From Minicystis rosea (GTDB lineage: Bacteria > Myxococcota_A > Polyangia > Polyangiales > Polyangiaceae): 64,000 nt of DNA. The stretch lies in assembly GCA_001931535.1 (NCBI GenBank), contig CP016211.1, forward strand, positions 15,453,501 to 15,517,500. The letters run 5' to 3'. Numbering within the stretch: position 1 is the first letter of the stretch; every line of letters begins with the position of its first letter. The notes beneath the pieces were generated by a model. That model saw nothing but the letters and a program-made list of their open reading frames with translations. It had not been told where the DNA came from and searched no databases. Shown here piece after piece: positions 24,151 to 32,588 of this stretch. The translations under genes and the position numbers were made by a program.

Positions 24151-26472
24151 ATGAACACCAAGGTCGAGGTCGCGCTCGCGGTGGGCGCGTACACGCTGCC
24201 CGTGCGCCGGATCGCGGGCGCCGAGGGCTTCTCGGAGCTGTTCCAGATCTCCCTCGAGATCCAGAGCAGCGAGGGCGCGCTCCCCATGGACACGCTGGTG
24301 GGCGTGCCGGCGGCGCTGACGATCGCGCACGAGGGCAAGAGCCGCACGCTGCACGGCCGGCTCAGCCAAATGGAACAAGGACGCACGGCGCAGGGCACGA
24401 CGACGTACCGCGCCACGCTCGTGCCCGCGGTCTTCGCGCTGACGCAGCGGATCGATTGCCGCGTGTTCCAGAAGACGGACGTGAAGACGGTCATCGCTTC
24501 GGTGCTCGCCGAGCACGGCTTCGGGGCGAGCGACTACGTGCTGCCGGCGGCGACGTATGCGACGCGCGATCTGATCGTCCAATACCGCGAGAGCGATTGG
24601 GCGTTCCTCAACCGGCTCATGGAGGAGGAGGGCATCTACTATTGGTTCGAGCACGGCGACGGCTGCACGCTGGTGATGGCGAGCGATGGGAGCGCGCACG
24701 AGCCGCTGCCCTTCGGCTCGCTGGAGTATCGCGAGAGCACGGGCGCGCTCGTGGGCGCGGGCGAGCGGGTGACGAGCTTCTCCTATGCGCAGGCGACGGC
24801 CAGCGCGCAGGTGACGACGTGGTCCGTCGCGATGAAGACGCCGAATTCGACGACGACGGTGACCGCGCGGGCCGGCGAGGTAGCTCCGCGTGCGGAGGTG
24901 TTCGCGTTTCAGCCCACGCAGTCGGCGGAGCATCGGCTCGCGTCGCTGCGGGCGGCGACGGTGATCGCGACCGGCGATGCGAGCACGGTGCGGATGGCGC
25001 CGGGCGGGACGTTCGCTCTCGAGAACCATCCGCGCGATGATTTCGATGCGACCTACCTGGTGACGAGGGTCGTGCACGACAGCGACACGAGCCCGTCGTC
25101 GGTCTATTCGTGCTCGTTCACGGCGATCCCCGAGGGCGTCGCGTATCGGCCGGTGCAGCGGACGCCGCGGCCAGCCATCGTCGGCCCGCAGGCGGCGACG
25201 GTGGTGGGGAGGGCGGGCGCCGAGGTCGACACCGATGCGTACGGGCGTGTGCTCGTGCGGATGCATTGGGATCGGAGCATGGACACGTCGATCACGAAGA
25301 GCGTGTCCGCGAGCTACGAGCTCTGGGTCCACGTCGCGCAGGTGTCGGGTGGGGGAGGGGCGATGTTCCTGCCGCGCGCGGGCACGCACGTGCTCGTGGA
25401 GTTCATCGGCGGCGATCCGGACAAGCCCGTCGTCACCGGCCGCTTCTACAGCGATCAGCTCGCGCCGCCGTATGCGCTGCCGGCGAACGCGCTCAAGTCC
25501 ACGCTCCGCTCCAAGGTGCACGGGAAGGACGACGAGTACAGCGAGCTCACCTTCGACGACGACGCGAGCGCGAAGCAGGTCTACCTGCGCGCGCAGCGAT
25601 CGCTCAAGGTGGACGTGGGCACGGCCACGGAGGCCAACGTGTATCGCGCCGTCACCGTCCACGGCGACGACTCGAAGTCCGTGAGCGGCGACGAGGCGCT
25701 GGTGGTGAAGGGACAGCGTGAGGTCACCGTGGGCGCGGGCCTGGCGGCGGCGTTCGCCGGTGTCGCGCACCGCGTGACGGTGACGGGCGACGAGGAGATC
25801 GCGGTGAGCGGCGATCAGAGCATCGGCGTGGCCGGCGCGCGGGCGCTCGTGGTGGGGACGACGCTGGCGAGCGCGACGCTCGCCGATGCCACGAACGTGC
25901 TCGCCGTGACGGGCAGTCAGGCCGTGAGCGTGAGCGGATGGGAGACCGTGGTGATCGGTGCCACGCGCCAGACCACGATCGGCCCCTCCGCGAGCAGCGC
26001 GAGCTACAGCGCGGCGGCGGTGGTGGACACGACCTCGATCCAGGGCAGCCAGGAGATCAACATCGCCGGCACGCAGTACGTCAACGTCTTCACCGACAGC
26101 CACGTCAACGTGCAGGGCAACAAGACCGAGACGATCCAGGGCGACTACGCGCAGACCATCTACGGCACCACGTCGACGACGATCGACTCGTACGCCATCA
26201 CCTCGGGGAGCACGTACAAGGTCAGCGCCGCCGGCGAGATCCGCATCGAGTCGGACAGCGACGCCACCAAGATCGGCGGATCCACCATCTATCTCTCGGC
26301 GGACTCGGACATCGAGATCCGCTCGGCGACGAGCGTGTCGCTCGTCATCGGATCGCTCACCGACAGCGGGTCGTGGAGCCGCAAGCTCGTGCTCGACGAG
26401 GACGGGATCTACGTGAGCAACGGCACGGTCAAGCAGCGCCTCACCGGATCGACGGTGCGCTTCAACTGCTGA
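24151..26472 (+). CDS. vgrG: Type VI secretion spike protein VgrG
   Basis: The protein has 773 residues. The gp27-like base (about residues 1-350) has the typical GIYYWFEH motif after YRESDWAFLNRLMEEE. The gp5-like OB domain (about 351-435) has RVLVRMHWDR and PRAGTHVLVEFIGGDPD. The rest (about 450-773) is a long beta-helix of short repeats (for example ITVTGDEEIAVSG). The trimer forms the puncturing tip of the T6SS. No extra enzymatic domain follows the helix, so effectors must dock separately; PAAR-like and DUF2169 genes downstream fit that. It lies in an operon with the small genes on both sides. Confidence 0.93.
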   Translation: MNTKVEVALAVGAYTLPVRRIAGAEGFSELFQISLEIQSSEGALPMDTLVGVPAALTIAHEGKSRTLHGRLSQMEQGRTAQGTTTYRATLVPAVFALTQRIDCRVFQKTDVKTVIASVLAEHGFGASDYVLPAATYATRDLIVQYRESDWAFLNRLMEEEGIYYWFEHGDGCTLVMASDGSAHEPLPFGSLEYRESTGALVGAGERVTSFSYAQATASAQVTTWSVAMKTPNSTTTVTARAGEVAPRAEVFAFQPTQSAEHRLASLRAATVIATGDASTVRMAPGGTFALENHPRDDFDATYLVTRVVHDSDTSPSSVYSCSFTAIPEGVAYRPVQRTPRPAIVGPQAATVVGRAGAEVDTDAYGRVLVRMHWDRSMDTSITKSVSASYELWVHVAQVSGGGGAMFLPRAGTHVLVEFIGGDPDKPVVTGRFYSDQLAPPYALPANALKSTLRSKVHGKDDEYSELTFDDDASAKQVYLRAQRSLKVDVGTATEANVYRAVTVHGDDSKSVSGDEALVVKGQREVTVGAGLAAAFAGVAHRVTVTGDEEIAVSGDQSIGVAGARALVVGTTLASATLADATNVLAVTGSQAVSVSGWETVVIGATRQTTIGPSASSASYSAAAVVDTTSIQGSQEINIAGTQYVNVFTDSHVNVQGNKTETIQGDYAQTIYGTTSTTIDSYAITSGSTYKVSAAGEIRIESDSDATKIGGSTIYLSADSDIEIRSATSVSLVIGSLTDSGSWSRKLVLDEDGIYVSNGTVKQRLTGSTVRFNC

Positions 26473-26479
26473 GGGGACG

Positions 26480-26698
26480 ATGAAACGGCGTCGCGATGTC
26501 TTCGAGGTGCTCCCCAAGGAGCAACGCCTCGCGCTCATGAAGGAGACGGTGCTCGCCCTGCTCGGCGACACGGTCGGCGGCGTGACGTGGGCGCGGATGG
26601 AGCCGGCGCTCCGCTACGAGCGGCGGCAACCGGGGGATCACCTCGACCCGGCGAAGAACCATTGGAAGGGCGCTTGGCGCATCTACGAGGCGGAATGA
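26480..26698 (+). CDS. Small hypothetical protein in the vgrG operon
   Basis: The protein has 72 residues and starts 7 bp after the vgrG stop, with GAGGGGA just upstream. Basic N-terminus (KRRRD), a predicted amphipathic helix (EQRLALMKETVLALLGDT) and a Trp-containing C-terminus. No family recognised. Its stop overlaps the next start (ATGA), so translation is coupled to the DUF2169 gene. It could be a small adaptor or chaperone. Confidence 0.7.
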   Translation: MKRRRDVFEVLPKEQRLALMKETVLALLGDTVGGVTWARMEPALRYERRQPGDHLDPAKNHWKGAWRIYEAE

Positions 26699-27975
26699 AG
26701 AGCGGTGAGCGGGCCGAGATCGATCCCGGCTTCTTCGAGTGGATCGCCGATCCGGACAAGCTCGCGGAGCTCGAGCGCGTGGCCTTCCTGATGCGCGCCA
26801 ACTTCCCGCGCACGGAGGGCTTCTCGCGGGCCGAGCGCGACGGGAAGCACATCCTCGCGCTCCTGATGAAGCGCACGTTTCGGATCGAGAACGGGCGCTG
26901 CGAGCTCGCGGGCGAGGACGAGCAGGAGATGCTGATGATGGACGAGGTGCCGTACGATCGTACGGTCGAGTCTCCCCGTTCGTCGCCGCCCCTGTTCATG
27001 AACGACTACGTGGCGGTGAAACGGAAGACCGACGTGGTCGTCCAAGGGATCGCCTTCGCGCCCGAGCCCACCGCGCGGCGGTGCGAGGTGAGCTTGCGTT
27101 GCGACGCGATCGAGCGGCGGATCGCGGTGTTCGGGCCGCGCTTCGGCGAGCTGGATCGCGCGGGGCGGCCGCGCTTCTCCGAGCCGTCGACCTTCGAGGC
27201 CGTGCCGCTGCGGTACGACTTCGCGTTCGGCGGCGTGGATTTCGATCACCTGCTCGCGCCGTATGCCGACTTGCCCGACGACGCGGATGTCGAGCTGCCG
27301 CCGATCTCGGACGCGCACTATCCGCGCAATCCGTGTGGGAAGGGTTATCTGATCGAGCTCACGCCGGAGCGCTTCGAGGGGCTCGCGCTCCCGTCGCTGG
27401 AGGATCCCGACGATCCGCTCACGCCCGAGCGGCTCGCGGTGGGTAGGCCCGAGCGATGGCTGCGCGCGCCGTTGCCGGCGTGTTGGGACTGGCAGTCGGC
27501 GGCGTGGTTTCCGCGCGCGGGTTATCTCGGGCTCACGCCCGAGGTCGAGGGCGGCGTGGTGCCGGCCGAGGTGAAGCGCGGGTGGGCCGCGTCGGACATC
27601 CTCACGATCCCGCCGGTACACCAACACCCCGATCGGACGCTGCGGATCGAGCTCACGCAGGCGGCGTCGCCGGGCCTCGCAGTGGAGCGGCTCGCGCCCG
27701 ATGCGAGCTTCGAGATTCGGGGCATGCATCCGCGGCGGCAGCGCGTCGCGTTTCGGCTTCCGGGCGAGGTGCCCGAGGCGCAGCTCGAGCTGTCGCCGGG
27801 CGTGCTCTCGTCGCTCGAGCCACACCTCGACAGCGTGGTGGTGCGGCCGCATCGCGGCGAGGTGGTGATGTTGTGGAGCATGCGCGCCGTGGTGCCGCGC
27901 CGCTACACGGACGAGGAGCTCGGGCTCCTGCGCCGCGTGGTGAGCTTCCGGTCCGTGCGCGCGGGAGAACGGTGA
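26695..27975 (+). CDS. DUF2169 protein, T6SS effector adaptor type
   Basis: The protein has 426 residues from ATG 26695, in 4-bp overlap with the preceding gene. It shows the DUF2169 features: a KRTFRIENGRCEL strand early, then VAVKRKTDVVVQGIA, a PLRYDFAFGG motif, and the PRNPCGKGY motif near residue 200. DUF2169 proteins are encoded with VgrG, PAAR-like proteins and T6SS effectors and help load cargo on the spike. The next gene starts in the TGATG overlap and is the candidate cargo. It is one of three DUF2169 proteins in the island. Confidence 0.8.
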   Translation: MKSGERAEIDPGFFEWIADPDKLAELERVAFLMRANFPRTEGFSRAERDGKHILALLMKRTFRIENGRCELAGEDEQEMLMMDEVPYDRTVESPRSSPPLFMNDYVAVKRKTDVVVQGIAFAPEPTARRCEVSLRCDAIERRIAVFGPRFGELDRAGRPRFSEPSTFEAVPLRYDFAFGGVDFDHLLAPYADLPDDADVELPPISDAHYPRNPCGKGYLIELTPERFEGLALPSLEDPDDPLTPERLAVGRPERWLRAPLPACWDWQSAAWFPRAGYLGLTPEVEGGVVPAEVKRGWAASDILTIPPVHQHPDRTLRIELTQAASPGLAVERLAPDASFEIRGMHPRRQRVAFRLPGEVPEAQLELSPGVLSSLEPHLDSVVVRPHRGEVVMLWSMRAVVPRRYTDEELGLLRRVVSFRSVRAGER

Positions 27976-29777
27976 TGGGCGGCTACCCGACATGCGCGGT
28001 GCGGCGGTGGGATTTCTTCATCGGCTATTCGGTGCACGAAGGGCAGCTCCCGGTGATCCCGCCGGTGCCGCCCATCCCGATGCCGCATCTGTCGTTCGGG
28101 ATCGTGAGCGGGACGCAGCTCTTCGCGCAGCCCACGGCCGCCAAGCACGAGACCGTGCTCTGCGACGGCGTGCATTTGATGGGGCGCCTCTCCGACGCGT
28201 TCCCCGTGGTCCCGCACCTCACGTACCCGATGATCTGGCAGCCGATGCTGCCGCTCACGATCCTCTTCGGGAGCAGCACGAGCTGCTGGGGCTCGGGAAA
28301 GGTCGTGCTCCAGACCTCGAACCCGATCTTCGGGAACGCCGAGGCCGACATCGCCACGTACCTCGGCTTCGTCCTCGGCCCGCACATCGGCTGCAACGAG
28401 CCCTTTTCGGCGCCCCTCGACATCGCCTTCGCCACCAACACGACCTGTCAGGTGGGGTTCGGCTGGGGTGATCTCGCTGCGTGCTTGATCGACATCGCCA
28501 TCCAGCTCGCGATGGAGGTGGTGATGAAGGGCGCAGGTGATGCGGTGGGCACGGCGTTCCGCAAATTCAAAGCGTGGAAGAAGGGCTCCGGGAAGCTCGC
28601 GAAGCTGCGCGAGGCGAACGCGGCGTTCCGCAAGGCGGACACCGTCGCCAAAGAGGCCTCCAAGGAAGCGGCCGATCACGCCGCCGCGAAGGTCGGCAAA
28701 GAAGCGGCGGAGGACAGCGCGGCGAAGCGGGTCGCGGAGCTCGACGACGCGGTCGACGCGGGCAAGAAGTCGAACGCGGTCGACATCAGTGACGAGCTGG
28801 ATGACCTCGACGATGTCGTGGTCAAGAACGCGGACGAGGTCGACGACGTGGACGCGGCCCAGGCCGCGCTCAACAAGAAGGCCTCCGAAGCGAAGACTGC
28901 CGCGGAGAAAGCCGACCTCGCGCTCCAGGAAGCGAGGCAGCAAGCGGACAAGGCCATCAAGCTCAAGAGCTCCTACAAGACCCAGCTCAAGGAGAGCGGC
29001 GAGCGGCTCGCGGCGTTGGAAGAGCAGGCGAGCAAGATCGACGAGCTCTACAAGGACGCGCCGGAGCGGCTCAAGATCGAGCGCCAGCAGGCCGCGGCCG
29101 CGATCGCGGCGGAGAAGAAGACGAGCTACAAGCTCTCGAAGAACCTCGCCGATCTGAACGACGACTCGTGGAGCGCCATCTGGAAGAGCCAGCACAAGGG
29201 CGCGGCGAAGAAGGCGGAGGAGGTCGCCGAGCGCTCCAAGTACCTCACGTACACGGACTACATGAAGCTGTACGGGGCGGGCTCGGTCGACAACAAGATC
29301 CTCAAGTATTCGCTGGTCTATCCCGCCTACAAGTTCGTCATGAGCGGCGGGTTCGAGTTCCTCGAGACCATGGCGTTCCACAGCGGATCGAACATGGCCT
29401 ACCTGATCGCGCACCGCGCATCGGCGAGCCTCAAGAAGATCTGGTCGCGCGTGGGGCGCGAGGTCTTCGGCAGCTACGCGAGCGAGAACAAGGGCGTCGG
29501 CAACGTCAGCGCGCGGTGGACGGGGTATTCGCGGCTCGATCTCATCGAGGACATCGACGGCGACACCGATGCCTTCAGCGATGCGTCGAGCACCTCGCGC
29601 TTCGGTTGGGTGAGCGACGGCGCGACATCGAAGATCACGAGCGGCGACAAGCTCACCTGGACGAGCGCCGCGGAGGTCGCGGCGAGCCAGGATCACTGGG
29701 CCGACACGAGCTACGTGACGAAAGTGACCGATCGCTTCGGGTGGGTGGACGATCTGGAGAGCGACGAGAGCGCGTGA
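27975..29777 (+). CDS. Candidate T6SS effector with PAAR-like N-terminus and coiled-coil
   Basis: The protein has 600 residues and overlaps the DUF2169 gene by one base (TGATG). The N-terminal 170 residues hold a Pro/Gly-rich, Cys-containing region (PPVPPIPMPHLSFG, GSSTSCWGSGKV) that could be a PAAR-like spike-cap domain; this is tentative. Residues of about 190-390 are Ala/Lys/Glu/Asp-rich and predicted coiled-coil. The C-terminal 200 residues are unlike anything I know. They include a hydrophobic helix (YSLVYPAYKFVMSGGFEF) and two copies of a RFGWV-D motif close to the end. No immunity gene is evident downstream, since the next gene is convergent. Toxic activity is a hypothesis from position and architecture. 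Confidence 0.6.
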   Translation: MGGYPTCAVRRWDFFIGYSVHEGQLPVIPPVPPIPMPHLSFGIVSGTQLFAQPTAAKHETVLCDGVHLMGRLSDAFPVVPHLTYPMIWQPMLPLTILFGSSTSCWGSGKVVLQTSNPIFGNAEADIATYLGFVLGPHIGCNEPFSAPLDIAFATNTTCQVGFGWGDLAACLIDIAIQLAMEVVMKGAGDAVGTAFRKFKAWKKGSGKLAKLREANAAFRKADTVAKEASKEAADHAAAKVGKEAAEDSAAKRVAELDDAVDAGKKSNAVDISDELDDLDDVVVKNADEVDDVDAAQAALNKKASEAKTAAEKADLALQEARQQADKAIKLKSSYKTQLKESGERLAALEEQASKIDELYKDAPERLKIERQQAAAAIAAEKKTSYKLSKNLADLNDDSWSAIWKSQHKGAAKKAEEVAERSKYLTYTDYMKLYGAGSVDNKILKYSLVYPAYKFVMSGGFEFLETMAFHSGSNMAYLIAHRASASLKKIWSRVGREVFGSYASENKGVGNVSARWTGYSRLDLIEDIDGDTDAFSDASSTSRFGWVSDGATSKITSGDKLTWTSAAEVAASQDHWADTSYVTKVTDRFGWVDDLESDESA

Positions 29778-29816
29778 CGTGCGGCGGGGTTTGGGGCCGC
29801 ACGCGGCCCCATGGGA

Positions 29817-30914
29817 TCAAGCGTCGCGACGGCCCTGCTGGGCGAGGAAGCGATCGGGGCGCGCGATGCGATGGCTCGCGGGCAGCACCGCGGGGACGGG
29901 GCCGGGATGGAGGGTGATGGTGCGGCGCTCGCCTTTCACGATGCGATACTCGACGACGGATCGCAGCGAGAAGAACACGAGGCCTTCGCCGGCGACGATG
30001 CCGATCTGATCGAGGTGCATGGGGAAGACGTGCTCGCGATCCTCGAGCTGCACGTGGACGTGCATGGCGAGGTCGGGCATGGCGAACGCGAGGTCGCCGT
30101 CGCGCAGGCCGTGCGAGACGCGGATGATGTCGCCCGCGCGGGGGCCCGCACCCGGCGGGAGGATCATACGCGGCTGCGCGGCGTTGAAGACGGTCGGGAG
30201 GATGTCTTCCGCATCGATCGGGCGCATCGGCTCGCTGTTCGAAGGCGAGGAGCCACGCGCGGCGAGGGGATGATCGATGGCGGCGAGCGGGCGCAGAGAG
30301 CCATCGTGCGGGTAGTAGCCGAGGCCCACCGGATCGGGCATGTCGTGCACGCTTCGCACGAGGCTCGCGGGATCTTCGAGGTTCGGGAGCGGGTTTCCGA
30401 GGGCGGTCGCTTCGTCGAGGCAGAAGCCGATGCCTTCGGGGTTCTTGCCGTAGGGCATGTCGACGCCGTACTCGGTGGCCGCGCGGCCGCCGAAGGCGCG
30501 CGCATACGCGAGGGGCATGCTCACGAAGGGCTCGGGCGCGCTCGGCGCAAGCGCGCCGCTGTCGTCGCGAACCCACCGGCGATCGCCGAAGACGGCGATG
30601 CGCCGGCGAAACGTGCGGCCCACCTCGATCTCGACGTCGAGGTGATCGCGCGGCACGCCGTTCGGTTGCCGGACGGTGCCGCCCACGAGCACGTCGATGC
30701 CGCCGCTGTAGAACGGCTTGTCGCCCATCGAGGTGCCGAGCGGTGTCTCGAACGGCGCGGGATCGATGGGCCACGGCGCGGCGCGGACGAGCGCGCCGTC
30801 GCGGATGCGGTAGGTGGGCCGCGCGATGACGCAGGCGAGCATGCGATCCTCGGCCCGCGCAGAGGCGGCGCGCAGCATGTCGGCGGGGTGATCGGTGTGG
30901 TTTCGAAGATCCAT
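29817..30914 (-). CDS. DUF2169 protein (T6SS adaptor family), second copy
   Basis: The protein has 365 residues from ATG 30914; the open extension to 30986 overlaps the kinase gene and is not needed. It has the family core: VIARPTYRIRDGALV at the N-terminus, a FYSGGIDVLVGGTVRQPNG strand pair and the ARAFGG motif with MPYGKNPEGIGF, the equivalent of the first copy's PRNPCGKGY. It is transcribed after a Ser/Thr kinase gene on the same strand with a 43-bp gap. It faces the effector gene end-to-end. The pair mirrors the kinase-DUF2169 pair on the plus strand starting at 32589. Confidence 0.8.
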   Translation of the reverse strand: MDLRNHTDHPADMLRAASARAEDRMLACVIARPTYRIRDGALVRAAPWPIDPAPFETPLGTSMGDKPFYSGGIDVLVGGTVRQPNGVPRDHLDVEIEVGRTFRRRIAVFGDRRWVRDDSGALAPSAPEPFVSMPLAYARAFGGRAATEYGVDMPYGKNPEGIGFCLDEATALGNPLPNLEDPASLVRSVHDMPDPVGLGYYPHDGSLRPLAAIDHPLAARGSSPSNSEPMRPIDAEDILPTVFNAAQPRMILPPGAGPRAGDIIRVSHGLRDGDLAFAMPDLAMHVHVQLEDREHVFPMHLDQIGIVAGEGLVFFSLRSVVEYRIVKGERRTITLHPGPVPAVLPASHRIARPDRFLAQQGRRDA

Positions 30915-30957
30915 CGTCGTGATCCAACCGGTTCGGGTGAGGCCCGTGCGGGCACGT

Positions 30958-32472
30958 TCAGAAGCCGATGTCGCGCCCCTTGGCATCCGCCGGCTTCACC
31001 GCGCTCGAGCGCGCCGTCGTTGGGCGTGTGCTCGGTGAAGGCTTCGCAGAGCTCGCGATGTCGGCGGGCACGCTCGAGATCGCGGGGGGCGCGGTTGTGA
31101 TGGGCGATGGGACGGCGGTCGCCGCGGCAGCGCTCGCGGTGAAGGACGGCGTGACGGTGAGCGCGGTCGAGCTGGGCGCGATGGTTGGTGCGACGGCGAT
31201 CGGCGTTGCAGACGTCGATGCTGCGGGCACGCGATCTCCGCGCCGCCCGAGGCCGATGACGAGCGCGGCGACGCCGATCAGGAGCGCGGCGAGGACGGCG
31301 ATCACGGGCGCGTTTCCATGCGTTGGAGGCGAAGGGATCGAATCGGGGATGGAGGTCGGCGCGACGTCGACGCGCGCTGCGGGCGGCCTTCCGGGGGAGA
31401 GCTTGGTCGGTCCGATCGGGGCGGCCGGCGGATCGAGGAGCGCGGTCCGTTGCAGCGGAGGCGCAGGCAAAACGATGGCTGCGGGCATCGGGCGCGCGGA
31501 CGTCGCCGGCGCGAGCATCGTCGGCGCGGATCCGATCATCGAGCCGAGCGGCAGCGTGGCGCTTCGAGGCTTCATCGCGACGGCGAGCGCCGCGATGGCT
31601 TGGCCTGCCGATGCGGGGCGATCGGCGGGGCGCTTCGCGAGCATGGCGAGCACGGGCGCATCGAGCGCGGGCGAGAGCCCGGGGCGCGCGGCGGAGACCC
31701 GCGGAGGCGTCTCGATGGTGTGCTGGAGCAACAGATCCACGAGCGCCTCGTTCGCGAACGGCGGCGCGCCCGTGAGCATCTCGTGGGCGAGCACGCCGAG
31801 CGCGTAGATGTCGGCCCGATGATCGACCGGGCGTCCGCGGCACTGCTCGGGGGACATGTAGCGCGGCGTGCCCAGGAGGATGCCCGTCGCCGTCCGCGGG
31901 CCCATGTCGTCGCCGAGCAGCTTCGCGATGCCGAAGTCGAGGACCTTGGGGACGACGCTGCCGTCCGGCTCGCGCGCGAGGAAGACGTTCTCGGGCTTGA
32001 GATCGCGATGCACGACGCCGGCCGCGTGCGAGGCGTCGAGCGCGGCGGCGATGCCCTCCAGGATCGGGACCACACGCGCGGGATCGAGGCACGTCTCGCG
32101 ATCGAGCAGCGCGCCGAGCGTCTCGCCCTCGAACAGATCCATCACGTAGTACCGGCGCTCGCCCTCGAAGCTGCCGAAGCCGAAGACGTCGACCAGGTTG
32201 CGGTGGCGCATGCGGCTCACGGCGCGGGCCTCGGCGATGAAGCGCGCCACCGCCTCGTCGTTGGCCGAGAGCTTCCGGCGCAGCAGCTTGATCGCCACGC
32301 GCTTGCCGAGGACTGTGTGCTCGGCCGCATAGACGTCACCGAACGTGCCGCTGCCCACGCGCCGGACGATGCGGTGCTCGCCGACGATCGTGCCCGGATC
32401 GAGGGGCGGATCGGGCTCGTGATCGTCCGTGGTGGGCGCGTCGATCGCCCGGCGCGTTTCGTCGTCGTTCAT
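30958..32472 (-). CDS. Hanks-type Ser/Thr kinase with one TM helix and DIGF tail
   Basis: The protein has 504 residues. The kinase domain is at about residues 34-300: VGSGTFGDVY loop, VAIKLL lysine, HRDLKPEN catalytic loop, DFGIAK, then PRYMSPEQ. A Pro/Ala linker follows, then one TM helix (about 400-420, IAVLAALLIGVAALVIGLG) and a Ser/Thr/Pro/Ala-rich extracytoplasmic tail that ends in GRDIGF. The plus-strand kinase starting at 32589 ends in GHDIGF. It is divergent from that kinase with 116 bp between the starts. Position next to DUF2169 genes suggests T6SS regulation, comparable to PpkA-type kinases, but no target is visible. Confidence 0.88.
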   Translation of the reverse strand: MNDDETRRAIDAPTTDDHEPDPPLDPGTIVGEHRIVRRVGSGTFGDVYAAEHTVLGKRVAIKLLRRKLSANDEAVARFIAEARAVSRMRHRNLVDVFGFGSFEGERRYYVMDLFEGETLGALLDRETCLDPARVVPILEGIAAALDASHAAGVVHRDLKPENVFLAREPDGSVVPKVLDFGIAKLLGDDMGPRTATGILLGTPRYMSPEQCRGRPVDHRADIYALGVLAHEMLTGAPPFANEALVDLLLQHTIETPPRVSAARPGLSPALDAPVLAMLAKRPADRPASAGQAIAALAVAMKPRSATLPLGSMIGSAPTMLAPATSARPMPAAIVLPAPPLQRTALLDPPAAPIGPTKLSPGRPPAARVDVAPTSIPDSIPSPPTHGNAPVIAVLAALLIGVAALVIGLGRRGDRVPAASTSATPIAVAPTIAPSSTALTVTPSFTASAAAATAVPSPITTAPPAISSVPADIASSAKPSPSTRPTTARSSAVKPADAKGRDIGF

Positions 32473-32588
32473 CGGCAGGTCGGGCGGACCTCATCTGCAC
32501 GGGCCGCGCCAGCGCGCGCCGTGGGCGTCGGTCTTGATCCCGACGGGCAGGGTCGCCATGATTCCCGAATCCATCGGGAGACGAGCTC

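Noticed and set aside
24052..26571. An 839-residue minus-strand open frame over vgrG
   Set aside because: It is an antisense shadow; the VgrG protein has all the expected family features.
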